In this document: piece after piece, positions 11,434 through 52,300 of the stretch
Position numbering within the stretch: the first letter of the stretch is position 1
How the letters are laid out: every line of letters begins with the position of its first letter
Assembly (NCBI RefSeq): GCF_027172205.1
Contig: NC_070611.1
Location: 57,469,979 to 57,533,978 of the forward strand
From: Podarcis raffonei
Taxonomy: Eukaryota; Chordata; Lepidosauria; Squamata; Lacertidae
Length of the DNA stretch: 64,000 nt
Direction of reading: 5' to 3'
Notes under the pieces: model-generated
The model's database searches: none
Told to the model about the DNA's origin: nothing
The model's input: only the letters and a program-made list of their open reading frames with translations
Translations under genes and position numbers: made by a program

Positions 11434-12114
11434 CTTCCTTGCTGAGGCTTTGGGCACAGGGTTGGTCTAAAGGAGGAACCATTAGCAGGCTGTACAGATA
11501 AAGGAAGTTCCTGGGTTCTTTTGAATCCTCACTTTATTCTGTTTGCTGGACCACTGCTTTGGTGCGGTATCAAGGGGAAGCGGCATGAAAGGCCAACCAG
11601 GAGCTCCTGCCGTGGCCTAGGTAACCAGGAATGCTTGTGACATCACTGGGCAGCAAGATTCTTCCCTTCTCACCTTTGCCAGTGAAATGGTGTGGCCTGA
11701 TTCTGCGTTGCTTCCTCTCCTCGTGTGAAACTTGCCGCTTTTGATGGCGGAGCCAGCTGGGCATGAACTTGGCTGTCATCTCTCTCAAGAAGTAAGGATG
11801 GTGGCGAGTACTCCTTTGAGTGCGGCTACAATCTTTTTATCAGTTTTAAATCTGTGGGGGCAATTTTTTAATCAGACTGGCTGAGAACCCTGTATTATTT
11901 TTTAAAACTGCTTATGTTCTGACGTATGGGTATCGCAGGGACTGCAAAATGAATTATGGAGAAGGGGAACCTTCCACGAACCTGCCTGGCCTCTCCCAGC
12001 AAGTCTTTCAGTGGCCAATCTCTTTGCAACTTAGCAGAAGGAGCAGTGAGGCCAATTCTGGCCTATATCTGTTGAAATGTTTTGATCTTTCTAAACTGAT
12101 GATGATAATTATAA
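11434..12114. other. Intergenic sequence upstream of ACRBP
   Basis: This is the 5' flank and 5' UTR region of the minus-strand ACRBP gene. No CpG-rich promoter and no clear TATA box are seen. No coding exon is recognised. Confidence 0.4.
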
Positions 12115-12334
12115 TTATTTACCTTTATATCCCAACGTTCCTCAAAGGAACTGGTGGCATAGATGGTTCTCACTCTCATCGTTTTATCCTCACAACAACC
12201 TTGTGAGGTAGGGTTAAACTGAGTTTTTGACTGGTCCATGGTCACAGTGTGAGCTTCATGGCTGAGTGGAGACTTGAACCCTGGGCTCTCAGGTGCAAGT
12301 CCAACACTCTAACCACTACACCACACTGGCTCAG
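12115..12334 (-). mobile_element. tRNA-derived SINE, reverse copy
   Basis: The right end reads gttagagtg-type box A and a box B (plus strand cttgaaccctgggctct) in reverse. The body contains tcctcacaacaaccttgtgaggtaggg, typical of squamate tRNA SINEs. A similar element lies in plus orientation at 16203-16441. Confidence 0.8.
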
Positions 12335-13025
12335 GAAGAGACCTCTGCCTGAAACTCAGGATAACTACTACCTGTGAATATGCACAATAATGCTAGCTGT
12401 TTCAATGTTCTGACTTGGTACCAAGGTTTGTTCCTGTGTACTTTTTATATCAGTTAGTTCACACATTAGCTTTGCGTTGTCAAGCACACCATAATAAAGC
12501 ACAAAAGAATTGAGTGATATATCTGAATGAGAGAACTTAGCCCTTGCAATATAGATATTATTTGGGTATGTGTGTAGAAAACTAGCAAACCTAATAGACC
12601 TGGCAAGCCTGTAGGCCTGAACCTATTAACCAAGCCTATTGCATTTTGTAGGGCTTGTATAAGCCTAAATATTTTTGGGGTTGCAGTTTTAAGGTAGGGT
12701 TTCTTCCTATGTGATTTACTTATGTGGGCTACTTACTCATTTGAAAAAGCACAGTGTGCTGTAAAAGCACAGTGTGGTGTAAAAACAACAACATGCCCTG
12801 TTTTTCATTTCTATATTAGATAGCGTGCACTGTCATATGTGACAAACTGAAGATTGACTGTTCTGTGAAAGGTATAAATAAAACCAAAAGAAAAACAACA
12901 AGCACAGTCTGCAATGCAAAGCTGGAAGCAATACAGAGTAATTTTGGTTGCAATCCCAAACCTACTTATATGCAAATAAATTTGATTACAATCAGTGGAG
13001 ATTACTTCCAAATAAATAAGGTTAC

Positions 13026-13271
13026 TGTTGAATAGTGGGTAGACATGGCAGACGACACAGCGATTTCTCCAAAGCAGCTCTTTATTTTGTAAGCTGGAAC
13101 AGAAAACTGAACCAAACTGCTCAGCCGGCCTGCTTTTATAGGCAGCCAGCTATCAACATTGTAGCAACAACAACCCAGGGTTTCCCGCCTAAAATAACTG
13201 ACGTGGACCTGAGTGAAAACTATCTACAGTATCCCCCTGCTGGCCCAGGGTGAGAACTTCAGTACATAACA
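13026..13271 (-). mobile_element. Solo LTR of an LTR retrotransposon or ERV
   Basis: The 246-bp element has TG...CA ends and is flanked by identical 5-bp target duplications, GTTAC at 13021-13025 and 13272-13276. On the minus strand it has a TATA-like tataaaag at about 13132-13140 and an AATAAA signal at about 13081-13086, in the order expected of an LTR. There is no internal region, so it is a solo LTR fossil left by recombination. The 5-bp duplication and short length fit a Ty3/gypsy-like or ERV family; I do not assign it. The intact duplication suggests modest age. Confidence 0.8.
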
Positions 13272-13276
13272 GTTAC

Positions 13277-14420
13277 AAATAGGATGTAAATAAGACATGC
13301 TAACACCTGAAGGGATGAAATAAAACAAGAGAATACAGCAGTGGTTGCAGGCAAGGGTTAATGCTCAAGGGGGGAGGGAATACAATTTAGAAAACCTCAT
13401 ATTTAAAAGGTAGAATGAACTGCAATGAGGGGTTAGAGGTCTTTCCTCCCCCCCCCTTTTTTTGCATTTCAGTCTAGGCATTTAAAGTGCTTCCAGGTAG
13501 CCTTGAGCATTGATTCTGATTTGTTTGCAGGAATATTTCACAATGCTGGCTACTTAACGAACATTTATTCTACAAGTTTGTTGTGCAAGACCTCCCAATC
13601 AACGGTAATGGCACGACCTGAATTTTCTGGTATGTGATTGAATTTCCACCTGAAAACAGAAAGTTTAGAAAAGTCTTGCCAAAACTAATTTAAATCCGTG
13701 GATTGAAGTGCACCTAACTCGCAGTGCAGTCCTGTGCATGCTTACTCAGAAGTAAATGCCACTTGCCACATTCAGTGGCACTTGCTACCAGGGACATGTG
13801 CTTGGGGTGGGAATCTTGGCATAGGATGGCAGTCTTAAGCTGTGTCCATGCTAAATACTTCAGTGTGGCATTGCAATATTTGTCTTATTATCTCTGTTAT
13901 GAAAGAAGGTAGCAGTAGGTGCCTATTGAAGCATGGACAGTTACAAAGCATATAGTGGTTTCCCACATGGAGTGGGCAATGCTAAATATTGTCCCTTTGG
14001 AAGTATCCGTATATCATTCCATGGATATTTTCTCAGAAATAAGTCCTGCTATTCCACCTAGGGTTGCAGCTTTATGAATTTCCATCCCTTTGCTTTGAAG
14101 TCTGTCCCCTTGTTTAGGTTTCTGTTTCATCTATTGTTGCTTTATATTGTGTATGTGTGTGTGTGTGTGTGTGTAGTCTCACCCTTCAATAAAACATCCA
14201 AGTAAGCAATCTCACAAGGTTGTTGCGATGTATCAAATCAAAATGGGGAGAACCATGTAGGTCCTTCTTGGAGAAAAGGCGGAATGTAAATGCAATAAAT
14301 AAAATACCGTTAAGTGTGTATAAAACTGCAGTCTTAGCAGGCTTCTGATGCCACCCTTTGCTGTTGTATGTTTTTGCAGTAAGATTGACTGGGGAACCTA
14401 TACCAAACTTTCCCTCGGAT
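13277..14420. other. Intergenic sequence, no gene seen
   Basis: No exon is recognised. A (TG)n microsatellite lies at about 14152-14173. The rest is unremarkable unique or old repeat sequence. Confidence 0.5.
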
Positions 14421-14630
14421 TAAGTCGTCCTGGTGTAGTGGGTAAGAGCGTGGGACTAGGACCTGCGAGACCAGGGTTCAAATCCCATGAAGTTCAATGT
14501 ATCCCTACCTCGCAGGGTTGTTGTGGGGGTTTAAATGAGGAAAGGGATGTACATGCCACCTCGGGCTCTTGGAGGAATGGGGATGTTAGCGCAAGTAAAA
14601 TAGAATAAAATAAAAATAAACGGGGATTAC
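14421..14630 (+). mobile_element. tRNA-derived SINE next to the DDX11 promoter
   Basis: A tRNA-like head (tggtgtagtgggtaagagcg ... ccagggttcaaatccc) with box A and box B is followed by a SINE body and an A-rich end (aaaatagaataaaataaaaataaa). It ends about 30 bp before the first CCAAT motif of the DDX11 promoter. Confidence 0.8.
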
Positions 14631-14639
14631 TTTTGAGTA

Positions 14640-14983
14640 TACGTGCTGTGAGACAACTTCTCATTGGTGACAAAACGGCGCGCGGAGGCGGGGTCATGTT
14701 CTTGTTGTTTTTTTCCCCCCCGGGCGGCCCACTCGATTGGCTCACGGGACTTTTTCCTAGCCAATAAAATTTGGGCGGGGAAAAACCCCAACCCTCCCCG
14801 TTAGGCGGGGCCTTAATAGCAGAGTGGCTCTCTTTTTCTCTCGGGAAACCTCTGACGTCAGCGGCGAGGGAGGCGGGACGAAGCAGCCATTCGCAGTTTG
14901 GCGCGCTTTCGAGCAGCTCCAGAAGGGTCCGTGGCGGCGGGATATTGGGTGGGTGGGGTGTGCGAGGATGGTGGCCGCAAAGG
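14640..14983 (+). promoter_or_regulatory. DDX11: DDX11 promoter and untranslated exon 1
   Basis: This GC-rich, CpG-rich block holds three CCAAT motifs (inverted at 14663-14667 and 14736-14740, direct at 14761-14765), a perfect palindromic CRE (TGACGTCA, 14853-14860) and an E2F-type TTTGGCGC at 14897-14904. A consensus donor (gtaagag) follows 14983, so exon 1 probably ends there. The transcription start is not fixed; it should lie between about 14830 and 14940. NF-Y plus E2F sites are typical of S-phase genes, which fits DDX11. An ATG at 14968 lies in this exon and is out of frame with the main start. Confidence 0.65.
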
Positions 14984-15409
14984 GTAAGAGGTGACTGAGT
15001 AGGGCGCTTCGCGGAGGGAAATAGAAACGTGCTGGGATTCCAGGAATTCTGTGCTCTCTTGCCAGGAAGTACAGTGGGACCTCTCTTTTTTGTGGGGGGA
15101 AGGGGCGGAGGGGACGCGGAAAACTCCTACCAAGCTCAACGTGGTCTACGCTGACTGGCAGCAGCTGTGCAAGATTTGCAACAGGACTCTTTTCCAGGCG
15201 TACCTGCACGCGCAAATTAGAACCTGGGATGTTTCTCATGAAAAACGCTGTGGCCCTGCATAGGATTGTGTTGCAAGCCCAGCCCTACAAGGTTCTGGAG
15301 CCTCCTGCCCCCCAACACTGAGTCTCTAAAATGCCGCCTCCTCGTCTCCTGAGATGTTAGCCAGGACTTGCAATGAGATCATATGCATGTGTGTGCAGGT
15401 TGGCATATA

Positions 15410-15485
15410 TGTTTTGTTGGAAGCCGCCCATCTGGCTGGGGAAGCCCAGCCAGATGGGCGGGGTGCAAATAATAAATTATTATTA
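15410..15485 (+). repeat. LINE/SINE 3' tail module with ATA-rich end
   Basis: The unit ggaagccgcccatctggctggggaagcccagccagatgggcggggtgcaaataataa is a tail also seen at 10440-10518 and 42385-42470. It forms an inverted repeat (gcccatctggctggg / cccagccagatgggc). Confidence 0.55.
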
Positions 15486-16202
15486 AATTATATTACTGTT
15501 TTAAGTACTTGGGCAATTGTGCAACAAGTACAGAGTATGAAAGGGAGAGGTGCTCCATGGTACACTGGTGGACATGCAGCCTCGCCCTGTCTCTAATAAT
15601 CTTTGAATTACTGTAGTTTGTCCTTGATTACAGAAACAGGAAGCAGCACATATGGGAGGGTGTGTGTGTAGAGGGAGTGTTCAAAGATGCCAGCTCCCCC
15701 TCCCCAGCAGTCTTGAAGAGGTGGGGTCCAGAATTCTACCATTTTAAGCAGCATAATGTAGGCCCAGTATTAAGGTTGAAGCTGGAGTTGCCTTTTCTTT
15801 GGCAAAATTACAAAAAATATGCCATTTTTGAGCTATTTTTTTGGATAATCGGCAAAAACAACACTGCTGACATGGGCTGCCATATGTCCAGATTTCCCCA
15901 GACATTTTTGCTGATTTCTGCCCAGACACTACTGCCAGCTGCAGTATTCCAGGTATGCCAATCTTAGTTGAAGCTGGTTGTGTAGATTGCTGCACCTGTA
16001 AGCAGTGTTTTGCCACCTTGTAGGCACAGTTAACAGAAGCTGCATAGCTCATCTGCTTTGCATGCAGATGATCAATCCCTGGCACCCTCAGATAATGCTC
16101 CTTGCCTGAAGCCCCAGAGGGCCACTGCCAGTCAAGGTACTGAGCTAGTTAAACTAATGGTCTGGCCTGGTAGGAGGAATCTAGCAATGCTGCAGTCTTT
16201 TG

Positions 16203-16441
16203 AGAGCCTGCATGGCATAGCAGTTAGAGTGTTGTGCTAGGACCTGGGAGACCAGGGTTCACATTTCCACTCAATCATGAAGCTCAGTGTGTGACCTTGG
16301 GCCAGTCATGGTCTCTCAGCCTATTTAACCTCAAAGTGATGTGAGGATAAAAAGGGGAAGAGGGGAGAAAGGAAGTTGCAGCACCTTGAGCTCCTTGGAG
16401 GAGCAGCAGGATACAAATGTAATAAATAATGATAATAATAA
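16203..16441 (+). mobile_element. tRNA-derived SINE
   Basis: The head has gcatagcagttagagtg and ccagggttcacatttcc (box A and B). The body includes gtgaccttgggccagtca and the element ends in an A/T-rich aataataat tail. It lies in DDX11 intron 1, sense orientation. Confidence 0.8.
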
Positions 16442-16713
16442 GGTGGTTTGGAATGCCTTGTAGGCATTTGATGTAATCTTTGATAGATTCCACTCTTGGC
16501 TGGGTTCCTGGGATAACTTCAGATGCGCACATAATGGGAGAGGGCCATCATTACCATCCTCCACAAGGCCTCCCTTGTGCTCGTGTAATGTTTTATTTCA
16601 GCTGTGTTGATAATGTCCTTTTTGCCCGCCTTTGTAGAAATGCTAGTTTATATATAGTCAGGGGTAAAGTGATTCAGAATACTTCTTTATGGGTTTCTTT
16701 TTCATTGCAGGAG

Positions 16714-47209
<30,496 letters not shown>

Positions 47210-49354
47210 CGGAAATGCTTGCAGCTGCCTCATCCCCTCTGTGTGAAGTGCCTTCAGTGTTTGTTTATGTCAATATTGTTTTTGAATTTCTCAATAGCTA
47301 AAGCATTCTTTCAAACTTCATGCTTGAGGAGTTTTGTGTTGCCAAGCCTTTAAGGCATGTTGCACTATGAGTTCAGGTTACAGAAGCCCTGTGGGAGCAG
47401 AGGGGTGCTCTTCTGTTTGTGCTAGACAAGAGTTGCTCTGTTCCTGAGGGTAAGTGAGCAGCTGTATCCCTTGTGATGTATCCCTTGTTCATTAGTCCCC
47501 CTTGCATATTTGCACCAGTGGTGGTTCTGGGCCCCTCTCTCTCTTGTCATCTCTATAGATAAGGGCTGCCATATGTCAGGATTTTCCCGGACATTACAGG
47601 GATTTTCATTAGTGGAAATGACACACTTTGTCCGGGATCCATAGCTGTCAGTGTTTCCCTTTTTTTAAAGGGAAATTCCCTTATTCCGAATAGGATTCCA
47701 CGCAAGGAAAGGGAAAAGTTGACAGCTATGCCTGGATCTCAGACAAGTCAATGGAAAAATTGTGTTTTTGGTTTTTTAGAACTGGCTCAGATGGGAGGGA
47801 GAGAAAACCCAAGCAGAGGTTTTGGAGAATTGTAGAGGTCTGTTTTAAATATGTTTTAAAGCGTGAGAAGCCAAAGCTTCTTTCCCTTTCCCCTCTGCTC
47901 AAATGTGACCAACTACAAAGTGAAAGAGAGCGAACGTGTGTCAGGAGGACACTGACTGGGGTCACTTCAGCTTTTGAAGCTGTAAGCCTGGCTGATGAGA
48001 AGTTTAAACTGAAGAAATCCTTTCAGCAAAGGGAGTGCTAAGCTTTCAGCTTGCTTATCTGAACTTTAAGCAAAAAAGTTCCTGTTGTCAGAGCAACAGC
48101 CACAGGACTGGTGAAGTAGTTACTGGTCCATCCAGGGAAGAAGACAAGCTGTGTCTTGCGATCCCTTTCCCCCTTTTAAAGCCTCATTAAAGAAGGCACA
48201 GATCTTGCATGCATGCAAGAACTAAAGAACTGAAGGCTTCATTAAACCACTTGCTCCTTACAGCCCTCCATGCATTAAAAGTGGGACCAACCTTTTACAG
48301 TTCCTCAAGTATTATATAAATGGGAGACCATAATATACAAAGCCATTTGATAGCTAAGAACTCTCGGCCAATTATACGTCCCTGTTAAAGATGCATCCAG
48401 CCGTTAAGTGCTCCCCAGAGCAACTAGAAAGAGTTTCCACTGCCTTAACCTAATGTGACCATAAGCAAATGTAATCTTTCGTCCACAGATAATAGAGAGT
48501 AAAGAGAAAGGGGAGAGGTAGATTTACCTCCTGCATCTGATGATCTATTGTTTGGGGGCAGAGAAGAGAGAACTGGAGAGTGAGTTTTTTAATACTAGTG
48601 TAATTAAGCTTCTCCTGTGGCCATTCAAATGGGGCAAGGTGTATGTGTATCTGTCCCCAAAAAGCTTAGTGGCGCCGGCTGTAAAAAAAAGTGGCATCAC
48701 CCCTGTCTTCCTGGGTATCAGATTTATAATTCTGTCTTTTACATTCTGCACTGAAGATACATAGCAGAAAACAAATCAGCAGTTAACTTGCATTTGACTT
48801 TTTAAAAATCAGTACTCCATTGCATTGACAGGTCAGGGTGCTGCTTCCTTGCACAGCCGACTACATAGAAAAGTGGGCTGAGAGAGAAAATAAAAAGCCT
48901 CTCCCAGTCCTTATGCACCCTTCAAAGCCCATATCACTCCCCCCTGCAGGCCTCAGACCAAGGAGGTAAATGGTTTTTTGCTGATCAGAACAGCCTTGAT
49001 GATGCTCTTTCATGCATCCTATCCCATTGCAGGGGCAGGTCTTCTCAGAAGTAGAGAAACTAACCTGACTTTGGTCTTCTGAGCATGAGCAGCAGGTCCT
49101 GCAGAGAGGGCAACTTGAGATGGTTCACACAGCTGGGCGGAAGCAGCAGCTGTCCATCAATAAGCATACTTGGCAAGAGTTAGAAACAAGCCAGAACGGG
49201 GAAAGGGGAAAGACAAACATACGATCTCTCGATGAGACCAGTGTGTCCCTGACCAGAGGTTGCTTCTCTCTTACTGAAGCGCTTTCTTCAGCCCAGCAGC
49301 GGTCCCAGGTTAACAGAATGGAAGTGAACTCACAACAAAGTCCCAGGAGCAGAT
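47210..49354. other. Tail-to-tail interval with 3' UTRs of DDX11 and WASHC1
   Basis: The two stop codons are only 2145 bp apart. Plus-strand poly(A) hexamers for DDX11 occur as ATTAAA at 48186-48191 and 48241-48246, and AATAAA at 48889-48894. A minus-strand ATTAAA for WASHC1 lies at about 48588-48593. No coding exon is recognised. Which sites are used cannot be told from sequence; some choices would make the transcripts overlap. Confidence 0.5.
47640..47730. mobile_element. 91-bp MITE (hairpin) in the DDX11 3' UTR region
   Basis: Ends CATAGCTGTCAGTGTTTCCC and, inverted, CATAGCTGTCAACTTTTCCC form terminal inverted repeats of about 20 bp. It splits another repeat (ggattttcccggacatta ... gtccgggatc / ctggatctcagaca). 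It would form a stem-loop in the transcript. Confidence 0.65.
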
Positions 49355-52300
49355 CTAGGACTCCCAGTCATCTTCATCCTCTTCGCCAGCTGGCTGCTGG
49401 GGCGGTGGCAGAGGGGGGATCGTATCAGAGATGCGGCCGAAGGCGCCTGCTGGCACGTTGGGGGTGTTGCTGTCTCCTCCAGCTGCAGGCCCTTTGCCGG
49501 AGATGCCTGCATTGGGAGGAAAGGAAAGCACACGCTGCATGAAGCCAGTGGCAGCCAGTGAGCTAGAGGGCAAGGGAAGCAAGCTAGCTCAGCAAACAGA
49601 AGCAGAGTGAACCAGAAAGCCTTCTGTCGAATCCTGTGCCAGGAAAGGAAGGCTTAAGGCAGGGACAGAGAACCTTTGGCCCCCCCAAGCTGCTTTTGCA
49701 CTATAGCTGCCCCCTGTCCCAGCCAGCATAGCCAGTTGTCAGGGATGATGGGAGAGAGAAATTCCTTATTACGGGCTTAATGGGAAGAGAATGCCTCATA
49801 GTCCTCAGAGAACACCATGGTCAGGCCTGGACCTAATTCTGTAGCAAGTATTATGTCTTGCCACTGCTCGTGTTTCCTTCTCGGGAACTCAAGGACTCCA
49901 GTATGCCTGCAGTTCAGCATTTGGGACTTTAGAGAAAAGTATTATGCAGGGCATGGAGAAAGTGGATACAGAAGATTTTCTTTCTAACACTAGAACTTGT
50001 GGACATCCAACAAGGCTGAATGTTGGAATAACTTAGGACAGGTAAAAGCTTTACAAGAGGATTTTGGATAAATTCATGGAGGAGGAGGAGGGTGGCTGTC
50101 AATGTGGAGGCAGTAATTTGTCCACATACCAGTTGCTGGAAACAATGGGAAGGGCAGAGAGCTTTTGCACTCGTGTTCTGTTTGCTGCTTTCCTAGAGGC
50201 ATCTGGTTGGCCACTGAGAGCAGGATGCTGGACTAGATGGGCCATTGGCCTGATCCAGCAGGCTCTTACGTACAGCCCTCACAGCCAAGTCAGCAAAAAG
50301 CAATCTGGTGTTGCATCTTCTGTGCTATTTTGCTGCACATGGATTTTCAGACTGTTGCAGTGAGTTTCACATTAAGAAACACAGTTGGAGCCTGTTTCAC
50401 TTGGTAGGGGGCTATAGATTTTGCTCCAGATATAACAGATCTGGGAGCAAACTGAATCGTGGTGGAGAGGCGAGAGAAGAGTCCTGCTGTTGCAGTGCAC
50501 CCACTACAGAAGTCTTCTAGCTGTGCTTGATTTGGCAAACCCTGCCAATCTTTTGGGAGTGACATTAATACTTTTCTAGTGCAGATGAAACCTAGAGACG
50601 GTGTGAATATTCATAGGGCTGGGTGCATCTGGTTTGAACAGGTCAGCCCCAATTTAAGCGAAAGGGAGCCATCCATTGAGCACTGCTCCACTCAAGCTGG
50701 GCTTGCCCCTTGCCACCCCTGCTGCCATGCCCTCCCTGCCCCTTTCCCCCACCCAAAAGGGCCTTAAAACCCTGGGGAAGGAGGAAGAGTTAACAAGCAG
50801 CAGAGGGCAAGAAGAGCAGCTTAGCTGGGATATCTGAGTGTTTATATCCAGCACTCGAGAAACCTCTTGACATTATCTGAGTGACTGATTAGTTTGGAAC
50901 ACTTGGAGAATCCAAATTCATTTTGATGGGGGCAAAAAATACCTCTTAACAGCAAGTTGACAGAACTTGCAGAGCAGCAAGTAATTCTACTAGTCAGCAT
51001 GAGACCCTCCTGCTGGACAGGAGGGTGCAAAAGTCCCATCTAGTCCAGCATTTCCTACAGTGGTCTGGGACGTGGAGTGCACCTGACTTTCCCTCCCAAT
51101 GGGGAATCTCACACACACAACTGATTTTGAAGGTTTGGAAAAAGTGCTGGGGGGAATCTAAATCTGCATAATGTGTAACTTGGCTCTGAACCTCTTGATG
51201 AACTGTAAGAAGAAAGCCATACTTTCTGCCAACAACAGGCTCCCTAACTTTTGCCTTGCTAGAAACCTGGAGAGGGAACATTTTGATGCATCTTAACATA
51301 CCTTTGCGCCGGAGGACCAGTTTGTTGAAGAGATCTGACATGAGGTCTCCACCCTGCCCTGTGGCTCTCACTGGGGGGAAACAAAACCACAAAATCAGAC
51401 AGACGATAACGGAATGCAGAAAGTAGCGGAAGTCTGCTGCCAAATAGATAGATAGATAGATAGATAGTACTTGACAAGACTTCATTTTTAAAAAGTCAAT
51501 GGGAAACCTGGTGGGATTGCTCTACCTGCACCGCTCTGAAAGTAGATAGCAATATTGGTACACAATACATGGGCAGGGCTATGAGTGTGTTGCAGTGCCA
51601 AAGGAGCACAGAAACCGGGTCCAGAGCTTTCCTTTTAAAAAGCAACAAGGTTCTAGCTCTCACGGCTGGGCAGAAGGGGACAAAGCCTAGCATTAGTTGA
51701 CTCAAACCCCCTTGTGCTTGTCTCCCTGCCACCTGCCCTGCCAGACTAAATGGGCCCTATTAGCACCACACAGCTTATTTGAACCAAGCCTAAGGAAATG
51801 CAAGGCTGTAATGGAGCCCAAGCAGAGAGTGAAGAGGGCTTAGAAAAAGGCTAAGCCACGTTTTTAAGAGGCCACTTCCTCTAACCTGCCTCCTTGGTTC
51901 TCAGTATGAGAATGCTTCCCATAATAACCTTTCTAACCAGCAGCCAAGTCATTCCTAAGGAAATGCAGTAATGTAGTCTTGCAGTTGGAGGTTAAATGTG
52001 GTCAGTAAATACAGGGCCCAGTCTGCTGGAGGAGGCACCTTAGGCTCCGCCATGTTTGATCGCATTTGACACAACCCATTGGCTCTGACTGGGGGAGAAA
52101 CAGAACGGGGAGAGCAGCCAGCACCTTGTTCTTGCTCCTTCTGCTTCTTCTTTTCCAGCTTCCGCTCTTTGACGCTGCGGAGGTTGGCCTTCCCAATGCC
52201 GCCAGCCTGGCGGATGGACTCTAGCAGAGTGGCCCTGCCGCTCGACGGGTTCACAACCTCCTTTGGTGCCCCCTGAACAGCAGCTGCAGAGAGGGAGAGA

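Noticed and set aside
52125-52283. WASH-like pseudogene
   Set aside because: All nine exons are in frame with GT-AG junctions and a full VCA end, so this is the functional-looking gene, not one of the processed or subtelomeric copies.
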